Below, piece by piece: positions 9,237-17,226 of a stretch of DNA of 64,000 nucleotides (positions within the stretch are counted from its first letter, which is position 1; each line of letters starts with the position of its first letter). Source of the stretch: Myxococcota bacterium (GTDB taxonomy: Bacteria > Myxococcota_A > Polyangia > JAAYKL01). Position numbers and translations under genes: made by a program. The notes beneath the pieces were generated by a model, which had not been told where the DNA came from, ran no database searches, and was given only the letters and a program-made list of their open reading frames with translations. Where the stretch lies: positions 54,470-118,469 of the forward strand of contig JASJCT010000017.1 in the NCBI GenBank assembly GCA_030065855.1. Direction: 5' to 3'.

Positions 9237-10123
9237 GGCAACGCCTCGCTGCTGGGTCTTGTTTTCCAGCGCTCGTGAAACCACACCCATTGGGATGGAT
9301 GTCGCCGGATATGTCTCTCCAGTGCCCCGGTTAGCACAGCTGTGGCTGCTTGTGGATCCATGGGAATGGGGCACTGTTCAATATCCACGATGTGGGTGCG
9401 GTGAGCAGCCCGATGAATGGCCCCTATCACTACCGGCGCCTGGGTTCGGGTAGCAAAGGTCGCCGCTCCCAAGGGGGTATGGGCGAGCCTACCAAAGAAT
9501 TTTACAAACACACTGGGCACGCGCGTGTCCTGGTCGATGAGAAAGCCGAGGATGCGACCTTGCTTGAGCGCACGGCGCATGGCCACAGCAGATCCAGGGC
9601 GTCCGCGGTAGATCGCCTCGACACCCGACCGGGTACGAAACCCATGGATCAGGCGCGTAAACCGCGGATCGTAACTCTCTTTGACAACCGTGGAGATAGG
9701 AAATCCCTTTGAAACAAGTGCGCTAGCCAGGAGTTCCCAGTTCCCAATGTGCCCTGTGACAAAGACAACCCCACGGCCAACCGCAAGGGCTTTGTCGAGT
9801 GCTTGGCGGGCAGTGTCGGGAATAATAACCTCTGGAGAGTTGTCTTTAGACCTGAAAAGACGGCACAACTCTACGGCGCTCAGCCCGAGTTGAAAAAAAA
9901 CACCCCGGGTGAGCAGCCGGACCCGGGGGTCGGCCGCATTTAGACGAAACGCAAAGGACAATTGCTGGCGCGCCAGTCTGCGTTCTCGGCCGGCAATGCG
10001 GTGCGCCAATGCACCAATGCATTTCCCAGCTCGATAAATAAATCGATCGGGCGTGATCCCGATCAGGGTGACGGCAACCCGGGTTAGGTGGTAAATAAGA
10101 GCGTTTTTAAGTGCACGGAGCAT
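9233..10123 (-). CDS. lpxL: Lipid A biosynthesis acyltransferase (LpxL/HtrB family)
   Basis: The 296-residue protein has the LPLAT signature: the His-x4-Glu catalytic motif in GHIGNWE, followed by YRGRPGSAVAMRRAL and LIDQDTRV, and a C-terminal WVWFHERW motif typical of lauroyl/myristoyl transferases. It should add a secondary acyl chain to Kdo2-lipid IVA, or a related lipid, on the inner face of the inner membrane. It is the first gene of a four-gene minus-strand operon with the STAS-like, GT2 and LAB_N genes. No clear ribosome site precedes the ATG. Substrate chain length cannot be told from the sequence. Confidence 0.88.
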   Translation of the reverse strand: MLRALKNALIYHLTRVAVTLIGITPDRFIYRAGKCIGALAHRIAGRERRLARQQLSFAFRLNAADPRVRLLTRGVFFQLGLSAVELCRLFRSKDNSPEVIIPDTARQALDKALAVGRGVVFVTGHIGNWELLASALVSKGFPISTVVKESYDPRFTRLIHGFRTRSGVEAIYRGRPGSAVAMRRALKQGRILGFLIDQDTRVPSVFVKFFGRLAHTPLGAATFATRTQAPVVIGAIHRAAHRTHIVDIEQCPIPMDPQAATAVLTGALERHIRRHPSQWVWFHERWKTRPSSEALP

Positions 10124-10226
10124 TTTGTTTTTGGCGATACTACCACAGATGACAGAAGATGACTGAACAAGCTACGCTGGCAACGGCGATGGCCCAGGGC
10201 CCGCACGTTGGCATGATGGAGTGCAA

Positions 10227-10871
10227 ATGACAGATATAATTAACTTTCTCGCACGCGGCGGTGTGATTATGATCCCAATCGGTCTGGGATCGGTTATCGC
10301 GCTCACTATTTTTCTAGAGCGGATATGGTCACTCCAAACATCCCGCATCCTACCTTCTGATCTGCTCGACCGCGTCATTGGGGCTGTCCGGGAAGGCCGA
10401 GTAAAATCAGCGCGCGAAGCATGCCTAAAGAGCAACACCCCCCTTGGAAACGTGCTGTTGGCAGGGCTGGACGGAAAGAATTTGAGCCGCAATGAACTCA
10501 AGGGTGTGATCGAGGAAGTGGGCAAACGGGAAGTCTCCAGGATGGAGCGGTTTATCGAGGCCATGGGCACCACGGCAAGTGTCGAGCCCCTGCTCGGGCT
10601 GCTCGGTACGGTCGTAGGCATGATTCGGGTGTTTCAAAAGGTCGTGGTGACGTCCCGTGTGGGCGCTGTAGATCCAGGTCAGCTTGCCAACGGTATCTGG
10701 CAAGCATTGATCACCACCGCTGCCGGGCTCAGCGTGGCGATTCTGGCGTTTATCGGCTATCGCTACCTACTCTCCCGCAGCAATCGCTACGCACTCGAAA
10801 TGGAAGAGGGGGCCCTGAAGCTGGTGGATGCACTGCACCCCATGGACGCCCAGGGTGAGAGGAGCGAGTAA
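10227..10871 (+). CDS. exbB: MotA/TolQ/ExbB proton channel protein
   Basis: The product is 214 residues from ATG 10227, preceded by GGAG at 10218-10221; the GTG at 10221 overlaps that ribosome site and is less likely. One N-terminal transmembrane helix is followed by a cytoplasmic loop. Then come the family signatures MGTTASVEPLLGLLGTVVGM and the final two helices with GIWQALITTAAGLSVAI. With ExbD it forms a proton-driven inner-membrane motor that energises TonB- or Tol-type work, or gliding in some Myxococcota. ExbD follows after four bases. No TonB, TolA or Pal gene is adjacent. Confidence 0.88.
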   Translation: MTDIINFLARGGVIMIPIGLGSVIALTIFLERIWSLQTSRILPSDLLDRVIGAVREGRVKSAREACLKSNTPLGNVLLAGLDGKNLSRNELKGVIEEVGKREVSRMERFIEAMGTTASVEPLLGLLGTVVGMIRVFQKVVVTSRVGAVDPGQLANGIWQALITTAAGLSVAILAFIGYRYLLSRSNRYALEMEEGALKLVDALHPMDAQGERSE

Positions 10872-10875
10872 ACCA

Positions 10876-11298
10876 ATGGACTTTAGCAGTCGACAAAAAG
10901 CCCGCGGTGCCATTGTTCTCGAAATTACACCCCTGGTTGACGTCGTGTTTCTCCTTCTCATTTTCTTTTTGCTGACCGCGACCTATGTCAAAAACCCAAA
11001 CCTCGATATCAATCTGCCCAAAGCTTCGCTCAATCAAACAACCAGTCAAAAAAAGGATATCGCCATCGCGATTAAGACCAGTGGCGAAGTCCGGTTCAAC
11101 AACCAAGAGGTATCTCTAGAAAAATTGGAAGGGATTCTAAGAGCAGAATATGCGGAAAACGAGGATGCGATTGTAGTGGTACAAGCAGATCAGGACGCAA
11201 AGCACGGTAGGGTGGTAGATGTTATGGATTTGGCTAAAAAGGTCGGTTTTGCCAAGTTGGCAATCGCAATTCAGGCAAGCCCTGCTGAAATTGATTGA
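10876..11298 (+). CDS. exbD: ExbD/TolR-family biopolymer transport protein
   Basis: The 140-residue product has a short cytoplasmic start, one transmembrane helix preceded by ITPLVDVVFLLLIFFL with the conserved Asp of the family, and a periplasmic domain ending VMDLAKKVGFAKLAIA. The Asp in the helix is the proton-path residue in ExbD/TolR. Four bases separate it from the ExbB stop, so the two genes are one operon. The longer frame starting at 10828 lies inside exbB and is rejected. Confidence 0.88.
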   Translation: MDFSSRQKARGAIVLEITPLVDVVFLLLIFFLLTATYVKNPNLDINLPKASLNQTTSQKKDIAIAIKTSGEVRFNNQEVSLEKLEGILRAEYAENEDAIVVVQADQDAKHGRVVDVMDLAKKVGFAKLAIAIQASPAEID

Positions 11299-11338
11299 TC
11301 TTTAGACAGTTAGACGCAATTCGCCCCCCTTGAATCCG

Positions 11339-11367
11339 TTGACACCGATAAGTCGATCACCTAGTCT
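11339..11367 (+). promoter_or_regulatory. Candidate promoter for the FrzS-like gene
   Basis: TTGACA is a perfect -35 box at 11339-11344. After a 17-base spacer the hexamer TAGTCT is a poor -10 box (3 of 6). It lies about 70 bases before the ATG at 11438. Confidence 0.3.
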
Positions 11368-11437
11368 TTCTGATGTAGACTTTCTAAAATGAGGATTCGC
11401 CAACATTAAAATTGGACACCACCAATAGGAGTGACGC

Positions 11438-13609
11438 ATGTCTGGAAAGCACATCCTGGCCTTTGAGGCAGATCCGATATATGGGAGAATGTTGACCGAG
11501 GAGCTGGGAGAAAAGGGCTATACGGTCGAGGTGGTCAGCGATGGCATCGAAGGCCTCGAAAAAGCGGTGTCATCATTTCCAGATCTCATCTACCTGTGCA
11601 TCGAATTGCCGAGGATCAGCGGCTTCTCTATCTGCAACAAGCTTCGAAAAAGTACCGAAACCAAGCATATCCCGTTGGTGATCACGTCTGCCGAGGCCAT
11701 GGAGGAGACCTTTGCAAAGCACAAGAAGTTGAAAGTTAGAGCAGATGAGTATCTGCGAAAGCCGTTTGACGCTGAAAAGATTACTGACGTGATACAACAA
11801 CTCATTGGCAGCAGCGATGATGATGACACAGATGACGTATTCCTCGAGGATCTGGATGATGCGCTGTCGGTTAGCGATTCTGCCGAAGTTATCATCGATG
11901 ACAGCGATGAGATTGAAATCGAGGATATTGATAATCTGGAAGACATGGATGATATTGAAGATTTAACAATTGAAGATGCGGACGTAGATGCTGAAGTAGA
12001 GGCGTTTACCGACGAGGCTTTTGCATCATTGGAAATAGATGATGAACCCGACACCCCGGAAGCACTTGAGCTCGAAGAAGAGGCCGAAGCGATAGTCGAA
12101 CCGGCTACCCCTGCTGATGCTGTACCCGCTGCAGCAACAACGCAGGAACCCGCACCTGACACCGAGGCCGTGCCTGACACCGAGGCCGTGCCTGACACTG
12201 AGGCCGTGCCTGACACTGAACCAGATCAACCCGCATCAGAGGCAGCAGGCAAAGCAGACGAAGGTGAGCATGAAACAAAGAGCCAGTCAGTGACAAAAGA
12301 GTCCATTCTCCAAGACGAGATCGAGCGGCTTGATGTCGAAAATACTGAGCTCAAAGGGAAAATTGCGAGGCTGGAAGAAGAGGTAAAGGAGCCTAAGGTT
12401 TCAAAGGGGGGCGGTGTATCGAGCCGCGAGTTCCTCGATTTAAAGGAACTATTAAACAAAAAGGATCGGGAGCTGCTCGATCTAAAAGACAGCCTGACCG
12501 GTATGGAGAAGCAACTCCTTGATGCGCGGGATCGCACGACCCAGCTCGAGCGGGAGAAGTTTGATTTTGAGGAGAAAATCGAAGAAGCCGAACAGGCAAC
12601 CGAAACCCTCCAAGAGACGACAAACACCCTTCGCTCTGACAAAGACGTGCTGGCCAAAAAAGCAGATGACCTCCAGGCCAGGATCGCCCATCTTCAGACC
12701 AAAAACGAAGACCTCGAAGTGGAATTTGAGCAATTGAGCGAGACGTCCAATCGGGAAATCGAACGCCTCGCAGCGGAAAGGGCCGAAACAGAGCGCTTGC
12801 TTGCAGCGGAAAAGGAAGCCCTTGACGAACAGATTTCCGAGAAAACGGCTGCGATAAATAAGCTCAAAGAAGATTTGGAGGCGGAAAAAGAGGCTGCCCT
12901 TCAAGCACAAAAAGAGGCACTTGAATCAGAAGCAAACCAAAGCAGCGAAGCCGCGCTCACCGAACAGCGGTTTCGGCATGAAGCAGAGCTTGAAGAGATC
13001 AAGAAAACCCTGGCCGAAGAGAAGCAACAGGCGCTAGAAGATCAAGCAAGAGACCACGACGTCAGGGTTTTTGAAATCGAGGATGAACAGCGGCGAACAG
13101 TATCGGATCTCGTCGAAAAACTTGCAGAGGAACAGCAAAAATCCGCAGCTGCCACTGAAAAAAATATCGACCTCGAGGCGTCGTTAAAGGAAGCCCGAGA
13201 AGAACTCGACGCCAGCCAGCAGCAGGTCGACGCGTTGACTGAATCCCTTCGCAATACCCAAAACGAACTAGAGGAAGTGGTTCAAGCAACTGCAGCAGCA
13301 AGAGAGGCACTAGCGAAGAATAAAGATGAAGTCGAGGCGCTAGAAGGAAAGATTGAAGCGCTTCAGAACCAGGTCAATGGGTTTGATGCTCAGAAGCAGG
13401 CACTAGAAACCACCATTGCCGAACAAAAAGAGCGCGCGACTCAGACCGAGGCAGAGCTCGATGAGGCAAACGAGCTTTTAGCCCACAACAACGAACTCGC
13501 CGTAAGAACCCGCAAAGCCCTGACCATTGCCACCCAACTGCTGGAAGAGATCGACTTTTCTGCGGTTGAGGAACTCGACATGGATCAGCTAGAAGAGACT
13601 GAAGAATAG
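11438..13609 (+). CDS. FrzS-like pseudo-receiver plus long coiled coil
   Basis: This 723-residue protein opens with a CheY-like receiver domain (residues 1-125). At the phospho-acceptor position it has Cys54 (IYLCIEL) instead of Asp, so it cannot be phosphorylated in the usual way. The KHKKLKVRADEYLRKPFDAE segment closely resembles the pseudo-receiver of Myxococcus FrzS as I recall it. A very acidic linker (~126-280) includes four tandem PDTEAV-like units. Then a nearly uninterrupted coiled coil runs from ~285 to ~710. FrzS acts in polar switching of type IV pili-driven motility; a cell-pole or motility role here is inference. GGAG lies before the ATG. Confidence 0.75.
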   Translation: MSGKHILAFEADPIYGRMLTEELGEKGYTVEVVSDGIEGLEKAVSSFPDLIYLCIELPRISGFSICNKLRKSTETKHIPLVITSAEAMEETFAKHKKLKVRADEYLRKPFDAEKITDVIQQLIGSSDDDDTDDVFLEDLDDALSVSDSAEVIIDDSDEIEIEDIDNLEDMDDIEDLTIEDADVDAEVEAFTDEAFASLEIDDEPDTPEALELEEEAEAIVEPATPADAVPAAATTQEPAPDTEAVPDTEAVPDTEAVPDTEPDQPASEAAGKADEGEHETKSQSVTKESILQDEIERLDVENTELKGKIARLEEEVKEPKVSKGGGVSSREFLDLKELLNKKDRELLDLKDSLTGMEKQLLDARDRTTQLEREKFDFEEKIEEAEQATETLQETTNTLRSDKDVLAKKADDLQARIAHLQTKNEDLEVEFEQLSETSNREIERLAAERAETERLLAAEKEALDEQISEKTAAINKLKEDLEAEKEAALQAQKEALESEANQSSEAALTEQRFRHEAELEEIKKTLAEEKQQALEDQARDHDVRVFEIEDEQRRTVSDLVEKLAEEQQKSAAATEKNIDLEASLKEAREELDASQQQVDALTESLRNTQNELEEVVQATAAAREALAKNKDEVEALEGKIEALQNQVNGFDAQKQALETTIAEQKERATQTEAELDEANELLAHNNELAVRTRKALTIATQLLEEIDFSAVEELDMDQLEETEE
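12158..12221 (+). repeat. Four tandem 18-base repeats (PDTEAV)
   Basis: Inside the acidic linker of the FrzS-like gene, a near-identical 18-base unit repeats about four times, encoding PDTEAV. It is a likely site of slippage length variation. Confidence 0.6.
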
Positions 13610-13679
13610 ACGCCCAGCAAAGAGACGTATGAGTGAATGCCACCGGCAAACGGGTCGTATTCACTGCTCCGTTAAAGGG

Positions 13680-14069
13680 TTAAGACAATGGGTCACCCTC
13701 GACCCATTCGGTTGCGTAGTCGTCAATGGCCGGGACAACGCAGAGGAACTGGACCGGCATCGCTCCCCGGTTCTCGAAAGCGTGGACAGTCCGCGGTGGG
13801 ATGTAAATCGCGTCCCCTTCCCTTGCCAGCGTTGTCTCGCCGTTTAGATGGACCGTCATCTCGCCTTGCAGGATGACCTGGTGATGTTCGATCTTGTCAT
13901 GCCGATGGGCCGGAATGCTACCACCCGGTGCCATGGTGAAGCGCCGCGTGTAGTAGTTGGGCATACCGTCGTCCGGACCCAGCAGTACCTGGATCGTCAC
14001 CCCGATTGCCGTGTCTACTTCTGTTGCCAGAACGTCTTTGAGCTCTCGAATTAATGGTTCATTGGCCAT
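13680..14069 (-). CDS. Single-domain cupin protein
   Basis: The 129-residue protein has a complete small cupin barrel. The first cupin motif shows HRH followed by a Glu (HRHDKIEHH), and the second shows PPRTVHAFEN with the conserved His, so metal binding is likely. It could be an isomerase, dioxygenase or sensor; nothing indicates the substrate. It converges on the FrzS-like gene and no clear ribosome site precedes the ATG. Confidence 0.75.
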   Translation of the reverse strand: MANEPLIRELKDVLATEVDTAIGVTIQVLLGPDDGMPNYYTRRFTMAPGGSIPAHRHDKIEHHQVILQGEMTVHLNGETTLAREGDAIYIPPRTVHAFENRGAMPVQFLCVVPAIDDYATEWVEGDPLS

Positions 14070-14140
14070 TGTGTTAACACTCAGATAGAAGCATCATCTT
14101 CGGGATAGATAGATCCCTTAGACGGCAAGACAGTAACCGT

Positions 14141-14740
14141 CTAGTCGCAGTTCTTGAACCACGCCTTGACGTTCATCCCTTCCAGGACTGCACCTGTTGG
14201 CGTACCAGTGACATTCAGGGCACCGCTGCAGATGATTTGCACGAACACATCAAACGGGTTGCTGCCGTAATCCTCCTGGGACAGCTCGCCTTCGTCTGCC
14301 TCGGCATAAAGTCTGACATAGCAGGATCCATCATCGGGAATGTCGTCTTCTTTCACTTTCCAAGTGTGGACATTCACGATTTTGGCGCTTGAGAATGTGG
14401 TGTAATTATCCTCATCGTTCTTAATTTGACCGTCGCTGTTGTAAACACCATCTTCTGGGGGACCGTCAATCCCGCGGATCTCAAAATATTTGCCGTTTCC
14501 GAACCCGTCGAGGCTGGGGTTATCCGAACCGACGGCGATATTCAGATCGTCCCCATCCCGTTCACACCACCCATAGTAATCTTCCCCGCTTTCAGCGACT
14601 GATCCATTGACTTCGAGTCTGCCGTCGCACTGGTCACAATCAAAATAACCATACACAAGGGTTGGTGCTGATTCATCCTTACACGTTGACAAAAACAGCG
14701 CGGGTATTGCCAGACTAATGCCGATAATGCGCATTTTCAT
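14141..14740 (-). CDS. Lipoprotein of unknown function
   Basis: The 199-residue product has a signal peptide with a lipobox ending LSTC (Cys20), and AAGGAG eight bases before the ATG. The mature part is acidic, with paired cysteines near the start (CDQCDG) and more Cys near the end that may form disulfides. No known domain was recognised. It stands alone between cupin and trpS on the same strand. Confidence 0.7.
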   Translation of the reverse strand: MKMRIIGISLAIPALFLSTCKDESAPTLVYGYFDCDQCDGRLEVNGSVAESGEDYYGWCERDGDDLNIAVGSDNPSLDGFGNGKYFEIRGIDGPPEDGVYNSDGQIKNDEDNYTTFSSAKIVNVHTWKVKEDDIPDDGSCYVRLYAEADEGELSQEDYGSNPFDVFVQIICSGALNVTGTPTGAVLEGMNVKAWFKNCD

Positions 14741-14811
14741 GTCGGTATCTCCTTATTCCTTTGACGAGCGATCTCTACTAGGTGGATTCTATCGCTCTTT
14801 GGGAACTCTTC

Positions 14812-16044
14812 TCAACCCCCAATGGATGATTTTTTTAACGCCCCCGGACCGATACCCATTGCCTCGCGCACTTCAGTCATGGTTTGGCCGGCAATTTTGC
14901 GGCACCTCTCAGCCCCCTGGTCGAGCGCCTCGATGACGCGCTTGGGGTTCGCTTCCAGGTCTTTTGCCCGGTTTCGAATGGGCTTAAGGGCGACATCGAT
15001 GTGCTTGGCAGCGATTTTCTTACAATCAAAGCATCCGAGTTTCCCTGCGCGGCAGTCGGTCTCTATCTCGGCGCAGATTTCTTTGGGCGTAAAATAAGTG
15101 TGAATTGTAAAGACATTGCATACTTCTGGTCTCCCTGGATCTGTTTTTCGCAGTCGCTTTGGATCAGTGAAGGCGCGGGCCATTTTTTCCTCAATCATAT
15201 CAGGAGGATCGAGTACGCCAATGGTATTGCCGAGGCTTTTAGACATTTTTTGTTTACCGTCCAGACCAAGAATGCGCGGGGCTTGCCCAGGTATGCGTGC
15301 CACAGCTGGAAAGATATTTCCAAATCGGCGATTAAACCGCTCTGCAATCTCTCGACATAGCTCCAAGTGCTGTTCTTGATCCTCGCCAACCGGCACGAGG
15401 CCTGCCTTGTACAGCAATATGTCCGCGGCCTGAAGCACCGGGTAGTCGAACAGGCCTGCCGAAGCATTGGACACGCCCAAGCCCACTTGTAGCTGTTGCA
15501 TAATGTTGCCCATACCGTCATTGAGTCGGGCTACCAAATCCTCGTTTGGATCAGCTGTGGGATCTAAAGCGGCCAGGTCTGGGCCGATCTGGGCTGCATT
15601 TTCGAGCACAGTGGTCGCCACACCCTTGATTTGGTGAAGGATTGTTGCTCGGGCGCCGCCGCTCTTCTTAGATAGGGCCTTGCGAAGTGCGCTTCTGGTC
15701 TTCTCCTTGAACTGAATCATCCGAAACAGGGAGCCCAAGGGCGTCACCGAGTTAAAGAGCCATGTGAGCTCTGTATGCTCTGGTACGTGGGATTGCACGA
15801 ATAGGGTACACGCTTCCGGGTTGATGCCACAGGCCATCACCGCGCGTGCGGCCTCAAACGATCGAATCGGTAGGGACTTGGGGTCAAATTCCACCGTGAT
15901 CGCGTGGTTATCGACAATGCAATAAATAGCATCGTGGACAGTCGCTATTTCGACCCATTTTTTTATAGCGCCGAGGTAGTTCCCAATGTGAATATCACCG
16001 CTCGGTTGAATACCTGAAAATACCCGTTTCTGTTCACCGTTCAT
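14812..16044 (-). CDS. trpS: Tryptophanyl-tRNA synthetase with ~75-residue insertion
   Basis: The class I synthetase motifs are clear: IHIGNYLGA (HIGH-type) at ~18-26, SHVPEHTELTWLFN, YPVLQAADILLY, VGEDQEQHLEL, and KMSKS at 266-270. It charges tRNA-Trp in the cytosol. At 410 residues it is longer than the usual ~330. The excess lies mainly between FKEK (~114) and NASAGLFDYP (~193), inside the Rossmann region where bacterial TrpS normally has only a short loop. The inserted stretch is helical and contains LARLNDG-like text. The reading frame is intact. A purine-rich ribosome site (GAAGGAG) precedes the ATG. Confidence 0.92.
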   Translation of the reverse strand: MNGEQKRVFSGIQPSGDIHIGNYLGAIKKWVEIATVHDAIYCIVDNHAITVEFDPKSLPIRSFEAARAVMACGINPEACTLFVQSHVPEHTELTWLFNSVTPLGSLFRMIQFKEKTRSALRKALSKKSGGARATILHQIKGVATTVLENAAQIGPDLAALDPTADPNEDLVARLNDGMGNIMQQLQVGLGVSNASAGLFDYPVLQAADILLYKAGLVPVGEDQEQHLELCREIAERFNRRFGNIFPAVARIPGQAPRILGLDGKQKMSKSLGNTIGVLDPPDMIEEKMARAFTDPKRLRKTDPGRPEVCNVFTIHTYFTPKEICAEIETDCRAGKLGCFDCKKIAAKHIDVALKPIRNRAKDLEANPKRVIEALDQGAERCRKIAGQTMTEVREAMGIGPGALKKSSIGG

Positions 16045-16154
16045 TGCGCGTCTCCTTCATTCATGCGGATGGGAGTAGACCAGATACAAAGGCGCTGTGT
16101 CAATATTAGCGCAAGGCTTAACGCCCAAATTATAACGAATTACAATTTTTTACT

Positions 16155-16183
16155 TTTTATCACAATGTCGACAATGCTATAAT
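16155..16183 (+). promoter_or_regulatory. Candidate extended -10 promoter
   Basis: A perfect TATAAT at 16178-16183 is preceded by TGC, an extended -10 element. The -35 region is AT-rich but lacks TTGACA. It lies about 38 bases before the ATG of the lipoprotein at 16221. Confidence 0.5.
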
Positions 16184-16220
16184 TCGGCACGAGGGGCATC
16201 TCGTAGTTGAGGTTTGAAAG

Positions 16221-17183
16221 ATGCAGAAAACTCTATTTGTAAGCTTCCTAATCCCCTGGCTCATAGCTTGCGGCAAAGAACCCCCGGAATTGCAAGTATT
16301 TCCAGACACAGAAGATATAGCTACGGACAGCGATGCTGATAGCGATGTTGATTCAGATACGGATACAGATACAGATACAGATACAGATACGGATGCAGAC
16401 AGTGATACTGACACTGATACAGATAGTGATACTGATTCGGATTCGGATTCAGATATGGATAGTGATACCGATTCAGATTCAGATTCAGATACGGACACTG
16501 ATACGGATACGGACACTGATACCGAAATTGACACAGATACGGGCATCAATTTAGATGATTGCTTGGAAGCGCTTCCGTTTTTCAATTTCGAGCCTGGGCC
16601 ACAGGGCTTCACGCACCACGTTACTGTGCCAAACATGACAGGTGCCTGGCAATACGGCGTGCCTGCGTGGCAGCAGTCGTTCTGTCATTCGAATTACAAT
16701 TGTTGGGGCACTGGACTGAAATTTTTTCAACCTTCCTATCCCAACTGTGTTTCCGGAGACCTCGTCTCCCCCCCCATCGACTTGACGGCTTGTATCAGCG
16801 AGACCGGTAGCTCCTACGAGCCGTTGGTACTTCGATTCTGGCACAGATACGACCTGCCGGCAGCGCAGACGAATGGGAAGTATACCGATGGTGGCATGGT
16901 TCAGTTATCCCGAGATGGGAATACATGGGAGGACGCCACCCCAGATGTAGGCTATACCGGCATACTTGATGGGCGTTATAGCCAATGCATGAATGTCGCT
17001 GAGATCGACGGCCAACTCGCATGGTCCGGTCAACAAGACCCCGCAGCGTGGCAGCAGGTGACCGTAGAAATCCCCTCGCGTTTGTACACCGTCGCGTTCC
17101 GATTTCGGTTCCTGTTCGGAAGTGATCAGTCCCAGTCAGGTAGTGGATGGTATGTCGACGACGCGGAAATCGCTCAGAAGTAG
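16221..17183 (+). CDS. SD/TD-linker lipoprotein with jelly-roll-like C-terminal domain
   Basis: The 320-residue protein has a lipobox ending LIAC (Cys17), then an Asp-rich linker of mixed Ser-Asp and Thr-Asp repeats to about residue 110. A Cys-containing globular domain (~113-320) ends in [12 protein letters not shown]. The ending and the strand pattern resemble the jelly-roll modules found after M6 or immune-inhibitor-A-type peptidases and MAM-like adhesion domains. No protease motif is present. It is probably a surface-displayed binding protein. It shares its anchor-plus-linker design with seven other genes in the window. Confidence 0.75.
   Translation: MQKTLFVSFLIPWLIACGKEPPELQVFPDTEDIATDSDADSDVDSDTDTDTDTDTDTDADSDTDTDTDSDTDSDSDSDMDSDTDSDSDSDTDTDTDTDTDTEIDTDTGINLDDCLEALPFFNFEPGPQGFTHHVTVPNMTGAWQYGVPAWQQSFCHSNYNCWGTGLKFFQPSYPNCVSGDLVSPPIDLTACISETGSSYEPLVLRFWHRYDLPAAQTNGKYTDGGMVQLSRDGNTWEDATPDVGYTGILDGRYSQCMNVAEIDGQLAWSGQQDPAAWQQVTVEIPSRLYTVAFRFRFLFGSDQSQSGSGWYVDDAEIAQK
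16319..16546 (+). repeat. SD/TD linker simple repeat
   Basis: A degenerate hexamer repeat (GATTCN and GATACN types mixed) encodes the acidic linker of the lipoprotein. Confidence 0.8.
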
Positions 17184-17226
17184 CGTCTAGCGCTTTTTGA
17201 CGCGCACCGCCGTCCTTAGATCTCCC

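Noticed and set aside
11590..12216. Ser-rich minus-strand ORF of 208 codons over the FrzS-like linker
   Set aside because: Low-complexity antisense shadow of the acidic linker.
16160..16636. Serine/valine-rich ORFs (VSVSVS) opposite the SD/TD linkers, here and at 20065-20385, 27270-27701, 53884-54510 and 61736-62113
   Set aside because: They are antisense readings of the hexamer repeats, with no ribosome site and no domain.
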